Of a stretch of 64,000 bases of DNA, positions 48,378 to 56,269 are shown in pieces; position 1 is the first letter of the stretch; each line of letters starts with the position of its first letter. A model generated the notes under the pieces. It did no database searches and had not been told where the DNA came from. It was given only the letters and a program-made list of their open reading frames with translations. The stretch spans positions 124,001-188,000 of the forward strand of contig DATLQU010000004.1 in the NCBI GenBank assembly GCA_035535015.1. Direction: 5' to 3'. The position numbers were made by a program, and so were the translations under genes. Source of the stretch: Palsa-661 sp035535015. GTDB lineage: Bacteria; Actinomycetota; Acidimicrobiia; Acidimicrobiales; UBA8190.

Positions 48378-49106
48378 CTAGGGCCAGGGGTGGCAGTGGC
48401 GGCAACACCCCGGGTCGGCACCGATGTCGCTGCGGCACCAGTCCACCAGGGCGGCGAGGTCAGTGGCGCAGACCTTGCGATAGTTGGCCGTCCGCGTCCG
48501 TCCTGATCCGGCCGGCCCCACGATGCAGATGCACGTCGCTCGATGGAGCATCAAGGAATTCGGCGAGGTCGCCCGATCGGCGTTCACGACGAAGCCGTCG
48601 GTGTGCGCGGATGCCCAAGCCAGATATCCGGCGTCGTCGTCGAGAAATGATCGGATCGGACCCGGCGGGGTGTCGGAGACAGGGTGGGGTGCGAGATGAT
48701 CGACCGGCGGTGGCGGGCTCACCGTCCGGGCGGCCACCAGTGTCCGCAGAGCGCAGAGGAGGGCCCAGATGTACTGGCCGCCGCGACCGTTCGGCTCTTC
48801 GCCGAAGTGGTGCCAGCGGCGTTGCTCGTAGAAAAGGCAGGCTCGGAGCTCGTCGATCGAGTCGGGCAACGTGTGGGCCCGGGTCCAACCCCGGATGGAC
48901 CGGGTGGCCAGTTCGGACACGTCATCCCAGTAGGCGTACCCGTCATAGGACAAGGAGAACGAGGAGACGGCATCCCAGGTGTCGCTGCGGTCGGGGATGG
49001 CGTGGACCCTGAGCTGTCCATTGGGCACCGCGCAAGGGAAGAAATCTCCGGCCGGTGAGCGGCTCGGGTCTTTCCAGCGCAGCACGGGATCTGACCGAGC
49101 GGCCAT
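48378..49106 (-). CDS. Hypothetical protein with C-terminal Cys/His cluster
   Basis: 242 residues from ATG 49106; an upstream ATG at 49265 would add a low-complexity Arg-rich tail, so it is not used. Recognisable parts are 'DTWDAVSSFSLSYDGYAYWDDVSELA', 'FYEQRRWHHFGEEPNGRGGQYIWALLCALRTLV', and the tail 'LHRATCICIVGPAGSGRTRTANYRKVCATDLAALVDWC...CCRHCHP', where several Cys and one His could bind a metal. Tails of this kind occur in many actinobacterial proteins of unknown function. It follows the GGDEF gene on the same strand, with 170 bp between. Confidence 0.65.
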   Translation of the reverse strand: MAARSDPVLRWKDPSRSPAGDFFPCAVPNGQLRVHAIPDRSDTWDAVSSFSLSYDGYAYWDDVSELATRSIRGWTRAHTLPDSIDELRACLFYEQRRWHHFGEEPNGRGGQYIWALLCALRTLVAARTVSPPPPVDHLAPHPVSDTPPGPIRSFLDDDAGYLAWASAHTDGFVVNADRATSPNSLMLHRATCICIVGPAGSGRTRTANYRKVCATDLAALVDWCRSDIGADPGCCRHCHPWP

Positions 49107-49276
49107 GTGCACGGTCCCTTCGGCTCCGGTGGCTTCCGCGGGACCGGAGACGACGGAGCGGCCCCGTTGGCGGCTCCGACTTCCCGGCACATGGGTGGCC
49201 AAACGGCGCCGCCCTTTGGTGCCGGTTGGATCCTGCTGGCCGAAGGCCGTTCCCGGTATGTGCATGGCCCGGCCGA

Positions 49277-50329
49277 TCAGACGGCCACGCCGTTGAAAGC
49301 CCTGTCGGCCACGACAACCTGGCCCCGACCCGTCTGCTTGGCGTTGTAACAGGCGCCGTCGGCCAGCCGCAGGAGGTTCTCGACCGTGCTCCCCGGTCCC
49401 GCCTCGGCCACACCGGCCGAGAAACCCTGACGGGTAGAGCCGGCGAGGCGGCCGAGCTTTTCGATGGCGTCGCTCCGGTTCGTCGATGGCAACAACAGGA
49501 CGAACTCGTCTCCACCGGCGCGCGCCAACACGTCGGTCGACCGCAATGTCTCGCTCCAGGCCCGGCTCACCTCAGCCAACAACCGGTCCCCCTCCTGGTG
49601 CCCGTAGGCGTCGTTGACCTCCTTGAAGTGGTCAAGGTCCAACACCACCAGACACAGGGGGTGCTCGAGGCGAGCACAACGGTGCAATTCCCGGGCGAGT
49701 ATGGGCTCGAAGGCCCTCCGGTTGACCAGTCCGGTCAACGGATCGGTGGTGGCGGCGACCTTGAGCGCCTGTTGCAAGACGTGGACCACCACTCCCACGG
49801 TCACGGTCGTCCCCACGATGACGGCCCAACCGGCTGAGGCGCCCACGACACCCGAAGTGAGCAGCACCGCCCCCGATGTCGCCGCTTGGGCCACCATGTA
49901 GATGACGAAGGCGCGCGTCGAATAGAACGACGCCGTGAAGATGGTAGGCAGGACGTAGAGCCCGGCGATGCCGCCGACCACGGGGCTGTGGTGAGCGCAC
50001 ATGACTGCAGCGCTCACCGCCAACAGAGCGAGGAGGGACAAGAAGTAGTTGGCCCACAGCCCCACACGTTCGCCCTGCCAGAAGTTGACTATGGCCACCA
50101 CGCCGGCGGCGGCGGAGATGGCGGCCAGCCCGGCGACGTTCTCGCCGCGTCCGTGGGGAAGGAGGATGAGCAGCTCGCCGCTCACGCAGCCGATTCCCCA
50201 CAGCAGGGCGGAGAACTTCGAGATCTGACGGGCCGAGATGACGGTGCCGACGGCCTCCGGCCGTGCCGGCGCGCCCTTGGACCGGGCGCGACGGGTGTCG
50301 GGGGCGGGCGGGGACAAGGCCATCGCCAT
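49277..50329 (-). CDS. Membrane-bound diguanylate cyclase (GGDEF)
   Basis: 350 residues from ATG 50329. Five or so hydrophobic segments (about 25-170) form a putative sensory membrane domain. A GGDEF domain follows: 'TTDPLTGLVNRRAFEPILARELHRCARLEHPLCLVVLDLDHFKEVNDAYGHQEGDRLLAEVS' and AGGDEF intact, then 'FSAGVAEAGPGSTVENLLRLADGACYNAKQTGRGQVVV'. The signature is intact, so it should make cyclic di-GMP at the membrane. No EAL domain is linked. A second GGDEF protein is encoded at the window end. Confidence 0.93.
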   Translation of the reverse strand: MAMALSPPAPDTRRARSKGAPARPEAVGTVISARQISKFSALLWGIGCVSGELLILLPHGRGENVAGLAAISAAAGVVAIVNFWQGERVGLWANYFLSLLALLAVSAAVMCAHHSPVVGGIAGLYVLPTIFTASFYSTRAFVIYMVAQAATSGAVLLTSGVVGASAGWAVIVGTTVTVGVVVHVLQQALKVAATTDPLTGLVNRRAFEPILARELHRCARLEHPLCLVVLDLDHFKEVNDAYGHQEGDRLLAEVSRAWSETLRSTDVLARAGGDEFVLLLPSTNRSDAIEKLGRLAGSTRQGFSAGVAEAGPGSTVENLLRLADGACYNAKQTGRGQVVVADRAFNGVAV

Positions 50330-50473
50330 TGGTATCGGCACGTGGGCCCAGCGGTTGAGTGGACAGCGATCTTTGGGCCCAAGGGGGTTTCCGGCTGCCC
50401 TGTGACGTCCCCACCGGCTCCGGCCGGTCATGGTGGGACGGGGTCACTCGACGCCGCCATTAGCCTCCGCTCG

Positions 50474-51280
50474 ATGCACGCAGTGGTGGTGGCCAGTTTC
50501 AACATCCACGGCGGGGTCGACGGCCTCGGACGTCCGTTCGACGTGGTCGCCGCCTGCCGCGCCGTCGACGCCGATCTTCTCGTCCTCCAGGAGACCTGGA
50601 CGCCGGACGCCGGGGAGTCTCTCGCCCGCCGCGTGGCCGACGCTCTCGGCTACCGGGTGGAGGAACTGGCCATGGCCCGGGCCCGCCTGGCGACTCCGAC
50701 CACCTCGGATCCGGCCTCCCCGGCGTGGGGCCCGGTCCTGCGTGTGACCGGCCCCTACGGTCTCCGGGTGGGTGATCCCCGTCCCGGCCGGGCGGGGCCG
50801 GCCGCCACCGCCGTCGTGGCAGACCACGGGACCTGGGGGATGGCCTTGCTGTCACGAGTGCCCGTGATCCGGGCCACCACACTTGATCTCGGCCAGTTGT
50901 GGCGCGACCCGGCGCGGCGCGGCGCCCTGGCGGTCGAGGTGGACGTCGGCGGACGATCCCTTCGGGTGGTCGGCACCCACATGTCACACCTGAGCAACGG
51001 ATCCGTCTTCCAACTGCGTGCCCTGCGCCGCCTCATCACCGATCCGGCAGTTCCCGCCGTGCTCGCCGGCGATATGAATCTCTGGGGACCACCTCTGTCG
51101 GTGCTTTTCCCGGGCTGGTCACGGGTGGTTCGGGGTCGGACGTGGCCGGCGTGGCGGCCCCTGGCCCAGCTCGACCACATCCTCGTCACGGCCGGGGTGG
51201 TCCCCTCAGGTGCCTGCCAGGTGATGAAGGTGGCCGGTTCCGATCACCTCCCCGTGCGCGCCTCGCTCACCCTCGGCTGA
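50474..51280 (+). CDS. Endonuclease/exonuclease/phosphatase-family protein
   Basis: 268 residues from ATG 50474. 'VVVASFNIHGGVDGLGRPFDVVAACRAVDADLLVLQETW' has the N and E metal ligands; 'VVGTHMSHLS', 'AVLAGDMNLWGPPL' (GDxN) and 'VAGSDHLPVRASL' (SDH) complete the EEP active site. It lacks a signal peptide, so it probably acts on DNA/RNA or phosphoinositide-like substrates in the cytosol. Its last 14 bp overlap the convergent sortase gene. Confidence 0.9.
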   Translation: MHAVVVASFNIHGGVDGLGRPFDVVAACRAVDADLLVLQETWTPDAGESLARRVADALGYRVEELAMARARLATPTTSDPASPAWGPVLRVTGPYGLRVGDPRPGRAGPAATAVVADHGTWGMALLSRVPVIRATTLDLGQLWRDPARRGALAVEVDVGGRSLRVVGTHMSHLSNGSVFQLRALRRLITDPAVPAVLAGDMNLWGPPLSVLFPGWSRVVRGRTWPAWRPLAQLDHILVTAGVVPSGACQVMKVAGSDHLPVRASLTLG

Positions 51281-52046
51281 CGGACGAGATCTGGGTCGCC
51301 GCCGGTTCGGTGGGGGCAGTGGGGGCCGCAGCGCCGGTAAGGACGGTGGGGACGGTGGGGACGGTGGGGACGGTGGGGACGGTGGTGGCCGGAGTAGCGG
51401 AGACGAAGGAGCTGTAGACAACGATGTTCGAGAGATAGTGACCGGTCTGCGCGTCGAATGTCCCCCCGCAGGTGACGAGCTGCAGGGTGCTGTCGCCGTG
51501 TGAGGCGTAGACCTGGTCGGCGGGGAACTGCGTCTTCGCATAGGTCGCCACCGAGCTCACGGCGAAGGTGGCGACGGCTCCGTCGGTCAGGCTCACCTGG
51601 ACTTGGTCACCGGGCTGCAGGGTCCGCAGATTGAAGAAGACGCCCGGACCCTTGTAAGTGTCCACATGACCCAGGATGACCGACGAACCCAGTTGGCCCG
51701 GCGACGGTCCCAGCCGGAACCAACCCGGCTCTTGACCGCTTGTCGGTACCTGGACCGTCCCGTCGAGGTTCAGACCCAACATCGACAGGGGAACGGAGAG
51801 GGCGATGGCCGGTATCCGAAGCGATGTCGGAACGGAGCGGTCCACGACCACGGCGGGGGTGACCGCGGGGGGCTTCGGGGTCACCGGGGGGATCGGTCGC
51901 TGGGCCACCGGGCCCGGCAACGGGCGTTGGTGGCCGCGCAGGCCGACGGTGACGCAGCCCGCAGCGGTGACGAGGAGAACCCCGGACACCGCCCACCACA
52001 CCCTCGAGCGGTGCTGTGCACCGCCGAGGGTGAATGGCGTGGTCAT
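51267..52046 (-). CDS. Class E/F-type sortase
   Basis: 259 residues. One N-terminal membrane segment ('VWWAVSGVLLVTAAGCVTVGL'), a Pro-rich stalk, then the sortase beta-barrel with His127 (GHVDTYKGPGVFF) and Cys193 (LVTCGGTFD). Sortases join a sorting-signal protein to the cell wall. In the stretch after Cys193 ('GGTFDAQTGHYLSNIVVYSSFVSATPATTVPTV') there is no Arg, although the catalytic Arg is normally found there. The C-terminus ends in a TVP repeat. Its ATG overlaps the DUF3494 gene stop (ATGA), so that protein is the obvious substrate. Confidence 0.85.
   Translation of the reverse strand: MTTPFTLGGAQHRSRVWWAVSGVLLVTAAGCVTVGLRGHQRPLPGPVAQRPIPPVTPKPPAVTPAVVVDRSVPTSLRIPAIALSVPLSMLGLNLDGTVQVPTSGQEPGWFRLGPSPGQLGSSVILGHVDTYKGPGVFFNLRTLQPGDQVQVSLTDGAVATFAVSSVATYAKTQFPADQVYASHGDSTLQLVTCGGTFDAQTGHYLSNIVVYSSFVSATPATTVPTVPTVPTVPTVLTGAAAPTAPTEPAATQISSVSRG
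51343..51385. repeat. 9 bp tandem repeat in the sortase C-terminus
   Basis: ACGGTGGGG repeats about 4.8 times (starts 51343, 51352, 51361, 51370, 51379). It encodes the TVPTVPTVP tail of the sortase, so copy-number change alters length in steps of three residues. Confidence 0.9.
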
Positions 52047-53107
52047 CCGTCGTCGGTCGCGGTGCCTTTGCCGCCGGGAGTCCCCAGGAGCACCCGGCGC
52101 CGACGGATCGCCTGAATCATGGCCAGAACGGCGCCGACCAGGGCCATACCGCCCGCGGCGACCAGAACCGGGTCACCAGCGTGGGCTGCACCCCCGAAGC
52201 CGGTCGACGGCGAACCGAAGGGAACCACGCCGCCACCGAGGCCGTTGCCGCTCACGCCACCGCCGAGACCGTTCCCATTGACACCGCTGCCCCTGGCGTT
52301 GCCGCCGGGGCCACCGCCTGCCTGATTGTTGCCCGATGGCGTGGCCGTGGTTCCCGTCGTGGTCGATGCCACACATCCCCCCGGCTGACCGATGGTGTTG
52401 CTGTCCAGGGTGACGGCGCCGTTGCGGGCGAGAATGCGGCCGCTCACGGTGGCTCCGGTGTCCAGGGTGGCCGAGGTCAGGGCCATCACGGTGCCCACGA
52501 ACGTCGTGGCCGTCCCCAGGGTGGCCGAACTGCCCACCTGCCAGAAGACGTTGCACCACTGGGCGCCGTTGATGAGACGGACCGTGCTGTGTGACGCCGT
52601 GATCAAGGTGGATCCGGCCTGGAAGATGAACACGGCATTGGCGTTGTTCTCACCATTCAAGGTCACCGTGCCCGTCAGACTGAGGGACGAGGTTCCCTTG
52701 TAGACGCCGGCCACCAGATTCTGTCCCCCGAGGTCGGGGTTCGACTCGACCGTGACCGGTGTCCGCCCCGCCGCGCTGTTGTACGCCGTGGTGAGGTCGT
52801 TCTGGGCCTGGAGAGCCACGCCGTCGGCGGCGTGCTGCGATCCGTTGGTGACGAGCCCCGGCGGGAAGCCGGTGACCGAACTGGCGTTACCCGGGCTCAG
52901 CCCCAGACTTCCCGAGATGACGCTGGGACCGGTATTGGTGATCGTCTGACCCCCGAGCACGGAGAAAGGTGTGGCTGTTCCCAGCCCCACGGGAGGCTGC
53001 GCCGCCGAGGCGGAGGGGACACCGAGGACCCCTCCCAGCAGAACCATGGCCACGGCGGTGGCCACCGCTGTGGCCGCCGTCGTACAACGGCGTAGTGGGC
53101 TGACCAT
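52043..53107 (-). CDS. Secreted DUF3494 (ice-binding-like) protein with a C-terminal sorting signal
   Basis: 354 residues from ATG 53107, preceded by AAGGAG. Signal peptide 'AVATAVAMVLLGGVLGVPSASA', then one DUF3494 domain (about 35-240): 'LGTATPFSVLGGQTITNTGPSVISGSLGLSPG', 'LVAGVYKGTSSLSLTGTVTL', 'VFIFQAGSTLITAS', 'CNVFWQVGSSATLGTATTFVGTVMA', 'GRILARNGAVTLDSNTI'. A Gly/Asn-rich linker leads to SPSTG, a hydrophobic segment and an RRRR tail, the layout of a sortase substrate. Many DUF3494 proteins bind ice, but in non-polar actinobacteria the fold is also used as an adhesive or wall domain. Confidence 0.88.
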   Translation of the reverse strand: MVSPLRRCTTAATAVATAVAMVLLGGVLGVPSASAAQPPVGLGTATPFSVLGGQTITNTGPSVISGSLGLSPGNASSVTGFPPGLVTNGSQHAADGVALQAQNDLTTAYNSAAGRTPVTVESNPDLGGQNLVAGVYKGTSSLSLTGTVTLNGENNANAVFIFQAGSTLITASHSTVRLINGAQWCNVFWQVGSSATLGTATTFVGTVMALTSATLDTGATVSGRILARNGAVTLDSNTIGQPGGCVASTTTGTTATPSGNNQAGGGPGGNARGSGVNGNGLGGGVSGNGLGGGVVPFGSPSTGFGGAAHAGDPVLVAAGGMALVGAVLAMIQAIRRRRVLLGTPGGKGTATDDG

Positions 53108-53210
53108 GACCGACTCCTTCGTCTGCCTCGGGATGCCTGGCCGTCGTCGACGACTCGTCCGCGGGGGTATTTCAAACATCGGACGAAAAGAGGAAACCTG
53201 TAATCTATTT

Positions 53211-53228
53211 CTAGACAACGGTTGCTAG
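53211..53228. promoter_or_regulatory. Palindromic site between the wHTH gene and the DUF3494/sortase operon
   Basis: CTAGACAACGGTTGCTAG: CAAC-g-GTTG nested in CTAG ... CTAG, one base off perfect symmetry. It lies 10 bp before the GTG of the regulator gene and 104 bp 5' of the DUF3494 start, in an AT-rich stretch (53165-53238) that is probably promoter DNA. Confidence 0.5.
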
Positions 53229-53238
53229 TCTCAATCAG

Positions 53239-53550
53239 GTGACGAACTGGAGCTTCCTGACCAACCACGGTCGGGCCCTGTTGTGCATCTTTCGCGACCC
53301 CGAGGTGCGTTTGCGCGAGATCGCCACCACCCTCGCCATCTCGGAACGCCGGGCCTATGCCATCGTCAGCGACCTCACGGTGGGCGGTTATGTGGTCAAG
53401 AACAAAGAGGGCCGACGGAACCGTTATGAGATCCAGTCCCACCTGCCGCTCCCCGAGTTCACCGGTCGTGACCAGGCCATCGGTGCCGTGCTGGACCTGT
53501 TGGCCGCGCCCCGGGAGCGGCGCCGGTTCGCCCGTCGATCCGGCGACTGA
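53239..53550 (+). CDS. Small winged-helix transcriptional regulator
   Basis: 103 residues, GTG 53239, no strong Shine-Dalgarno. 'NHGRALLCIFRDPEVRLREIATTLAISERRAYAIVSDLTVGGYVVKNKEGRRNRYEIQSHLPLPE' is an ArsR/MarR-like winged helix of the single-domain type that begins 'WSFLTNHGRALLCI'. There is no Cys cluster, so it is not a metal sensor of the classical ArsR kind. Its divergence from the DUF3494-sortase genes, with a palindrome between, suggests that it controls them. Confidence 0.82.
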   Translation: MTNWSFLTNHGRALLCIFRDPEVRLREIATTLAISERRAYAIVSDLTVGGYVVKNKEGRRNRYEIQSHLPLPEFTGRDQAIGAVLDLLAAPRERRRFARRSGD

Positions 53551-53636
53551 CGCCGAGGCCCGGTTGTTCAGCTGCCCGACCCGTCATCTCGACCGGCCGT
53601 CCGCGGCGATCTTGACGGCCCGGCTTCCTTGATTCA

Positions 53637-53658
53637 GAATACTCTGACTCTGATATTC
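53637..53658. promoter_or_regulatory. Candidate PadR operator
   Basis: GAATA, 12 bp (CTCTGACTCTGA), TATTC: an inverted repeat 36 bp before the padR start, within the only AT-rich stretch of the intergenic DNA. The internal CTCTGA is repeated directly. PadR proteins normally autoregulate through such sites. Confidence 0.55.
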
Positions 53659-53693
53659 GGAGAGATACCCCCAAAGGCGGAGATGCGTAGGAC

Positions 53694-54371
53694 ATGGCCC
53701 GTCGCAAGATCTCGAATCCGCTGGCCTTGGCCGTCCTGGCCTGTCTCTACGAACGGCCGATGCACCCCTACGAGATGGCGACCACGATGCGCACCAGGAA
53801 CAAAGACGAGAGCATCAAGCTCAACTACGGGTCCCTGTACTCCGTCGTCGACGCCCTCCAACGAGGTGGCCTCATCGAAACCCAGGAAACGACCCGCCAG
53901 GGTCGGCGTCCCGAGCGGACCGTTTATCGTGTTACCGACAGCGGAGTTCACGAACTTCTCGACTGGCTCGGAGAGCTGTTGAGCACCCCGGTGAAGGAGT
54001 ACACACAGTTCGAAGCGGGACTCTCGTTCCTGCCGGTGGTTTCGCCAGCCGAGGCGGTTGCTCTGCTCAGTGCCCGGGTATCCCGGCTCGACATGGAACT
54101 CACGGGACGTCGTTCGGTGCATTCGCGACTCGACGAACACATACCGCGATTGTTCAGCGTGGAATACGAGTACAAGACGATGCTCCTCGACGCCGAGCTC
54201 GCCTGGTTGCGAACGCTTGTCGGCGACATCGAATCAGGAGCGCTTGGTGGAAGCGAAACTTGGTCGGCGATCCACTCGGGCGACGCCGACATCCACCACG
54301 CCAAAGAAGGTCAGGTTGGCACGCTCGAAGCCAACGGACATCGCCAAGAACAGCCGAAAGGACACCGGTAA
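53694..54371 (+). CDS. PadR-family transcriptional regulator
   Basis: 225 residues. The N-terminal winged helix is 'NPLALAVLACLYERPMHPYEMATTMRTRNKDESIKLNYGSLYSVVDALQRGGLIETQETTRQGRRPERTVYRVTDSG'; the C-terminal helical dimer domain begins near 'FLPVVSPAEAVALLSARVSRL'. It probably represses its own three-gene unit and responds to a drug-like ligand. The ABC transporter ATPase gene begins at the base after its TAA, so co-transcription is nearly certain. A short uncharged tail follows the dimer domain. Confidence 0.93.
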   Translation: MARRKISNPLALAVLACLYERPMHPYEMATTMRTRNKDESIKLNYGSLYSVVDALQRGGLIETQETTRQGRRPERTVYRVTDSGVHELLDWLGELLSTPVKEYTQFEAGLSFLPVVSPAEAVALLSARVSRLDMELTGRRSVHSRLDEHIPRLFSVEYEYKTMLLDAELAWLRTLVGDIESGALGGSETWSAIHSGDADIHHAKEGQVGTLEANGHRQEQPKGHR

Positions 54372-55406
54372 ATGACCTACGCCATCGAGGCGGAAAACCT
54401 CGAGAAGACCTTCGGTGGCACGGTTCGTGCACTCGACGGTGTCAGCTTTGCCGTCGAACCGGGCACCGTTTTTGGGTTGCTCGGGCCGAATGGAGCGGGG
54501 AAGACCACGGCCGTTCGGGTGCTCACGACCATCGTGCAACCAGACGCCGGATCGGCCCGGGTGCTCGGGCGGGACGTGGTCGCCGAGGCGGGACAGGTCC
54601 GCTCCCTCATCGGCCTGGCAGGGCAGTACGCCGCTGTCGACGAGAACCTCACCGGTCGCGAGAACATCTTCATGGTGGGCCGGCTCAACCATTTGCCACG
54701 TGATGTGGCCTCGACCCGTGCCGCCGAACTTCTCGAGAGGTTCGGGCTGAGCGACGCCGGGGACCGGACCCTGAAGACGTACTCGGGCGGTATGCGTCGC
54801 CGCCTCGACCTGGCCGCCGCTCTGGTGGCCCGACCCCCTGTGCTCTTCCTTGACGAGCCCACCACCGGCCTCGATCTTCGGAGCCGCAACGACTTGTGGG
54901 AGATGATCGAGGGGCTGGTGGACGGAGGGACCACTGTTCTTCTCACCACGCAGTACCTGGAGGAGGCCGACCGTTTGGCCCAACGGGTCGCCGTGGTGGA
55001 CCACGGCCACGTCATCGCCGAGGGAACGCCCGAGCAGCTGAAGGCCGATCTCGGCGCCACCGTTCTCGCCGTCGGTCTGCACGATCCTGCCGCGGCCGTC
55101 AGCGCGGCGGAGATTCTGGAAAAGGTAGGCACGAAGCGGCCGAGCGTTGACGGATCGTCGATCGAGTTGCCGGTCGACGATGGCCCGCGTGCCGCCATGG
55201 AGGCCTTGCGTCTTCTCGATGCTCGGGACGTGGTCCCCACGGCCTTCGTCTTGCGTGAGCCAAGCCTCGACGACGTATTCCTGGCGCTGACCGGAAAACG
55301 GACGGAGGCCGACGACGACGAAGCCGAGGGGGCGACAGGCGACGGTGCTCGCCGACGCGGTCGTAAGGGTGCACGAGCCGCGTCGACGACGGGAGGGGCG
55401 CGATGA
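54372..55406 (+). CDS. ABC transporter ATPase, DrrA-type drug exporter
   Basis: 344 residues. Walker A GPNGAGKTTAVRVL, signature 'TYSGGMRRRLDLAAALVARPPVLFLDEPTTGLDLRSRNDLWEMIE', H-switch-like 'VLLTTQYLEEADRLAQRVAVVDHGHVIAEGTPEQLKA'. The C-terminal domain 'FVLREPSLDDVFLALTGKRTE' is the DrrA assembly region, followed by a basic tail. With the next gene it forms a daunorubicin-resistance-type exporter under PadR control. Confidence 0.95.
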   Translation: MTYAIEAENLEKTFGGTVRALDGVSFAVEPGTVFGLLGPNGAGKTTAVRVLTTIVQPDAGSARVLGRDVVAEAGQVRSLIGLAGQYAAVDENLTGRENIFMVGRLNHLPRDVASTRAAELLERFGLSDAGDRTLKTYSGGMRRRLDLAAALVARPPVLFLDEPTTGLDLRSRNDLWEMIEGLVDGGTTVLLTTQYLEEADRLAQRVAVVDHGHVIAEGTPEQLKADLGATVLAVGLHDPAAAVSAAEILEKVGTKRPSVDGSSIELPVDDGPRAAMEALRLLDARDVVPTAFVLREPSLDDVFLALTGKRTEADDDEAEGATGDGARRRGRKGARAASTTGGAR

Positions 55407-56248
55407 CGACCACGGCAGCGACGACGACCGGGATGACCACGGTCCCAGAAGGTGCACCCCCGGCAGCAAAGGGAGGAAGTTCCATCGGTTGGGCGATCAC
55501 CGACACCTTGACGATCACCCGTCGGAATCTCATCGTCTACACCCGGATCCCGGAGTTCCTCTTCTTTTCCACCATCCAGCCGATCATGTTCGTGCTGTTG
55601 TTCCGTTACGTCTTCGGCGGCGCCATCCATCCCCCGCCGGGTTTCAAGAATTACGCCGATTACCTCATGCCGGGCATCTTCGTTCAGAGCGTGGCCTTCG
55701 GATCCATCAGCACAGCCGTCGGATTGTCGGAGGATCTCCAGAAGGGCCTCCTCGAGCGATTCCGGGCCCTGCCCATGGCCCGCGCCGCCGTTCTGACCGG
55801 CCGGACCACGGCCGACCTGGTGCGCAACATCTTCGTGGTCGGGGTCATAACCGCAGTGGGCTACGCCGTGGGTTTCCGGATCGGCGCCGGCGTCGTGGCC
55901 TTCGTGGCCGGCATCCTGATTCTTCTGCTGTTCGCCTACGCCTTGTCCTGGGGATTCGCGGTGATCGGCCTCTCCGCCCCCAACAGCGAGACGGCGCAGG
56001 TCATGGCCTTTCCCATCCTCTTCCCCCTCGTCTTTGCATCACCCGCCTTTGTGGCCGTGAAGTCCATGCCCGGGTGGCTCCAGCCCTTTGCCAACCACCA
56101 GCCCATCGGCGTCGTCGTCATCGCCACGCGGGCGTTGATGCACGGCGGTCCCACGGCGAGCCCGGTCCTCCAGGCGCTCGCCTGGTGCATCGGACTCCTC
56201 CTCCTCTTCATTCCCTTCGCCGTCCGCCAATATCGACGGCGGGCCTGA
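55403..56248 (+). CDS. ABC-2 permease, DrrB-type drug exporter
   Basis: 281 residues, ATG 55403 overlapping the previous stop. About six membrane segments; 'RRNLIVYTRIPEFLFFSTIQPIMFVLLFRYVFGGAI' and 'YLMPGIFVQSVAFGSISTAVGLSEDLQKGLLERFRALPMARAAVLTGRTTADL' are ABC-2/DrrB hallmarks. It makes the membrane channel for the ATPase above. Drug export or transport of an endogenous lipid or glycolipid is likely. Confidence 0.93.
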   Translation: MTTTAATTTGMTTVPEGAPPAAKGGSSIGWAITDTLTITRRNLIVYTRIPEFLFFSTIQPIMFVLLFRYVFGGAIHPPPGFKNYADYLMPGIFVQSVAFGSISTAVGLSEDLQKGLLERFRALPMARAAVLTGRTTADLVRNIFVVGVITAVGYAVGFRIGAGVVAFVAGILILLLFAYALSWGFAVIGLSAPNSETAQVMAFPILFPLVFASPAFVAVKSMPGWLQPFANHQPIGVVVIATRALMHGGPTASPVLQALAWCIGLLLLFIPFAVRQYRRRA

Positions 56249-56269
56249 GGGACTCGAGGAGGGCGGTCG

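Noticed and set aside
52043..53107. DUF3494 protein as proof of a cold habitat
   Set aside because: The domain also occurs in mesophiles, and the sorting signal suggests wall attachment; the habitat cannot be read from this.
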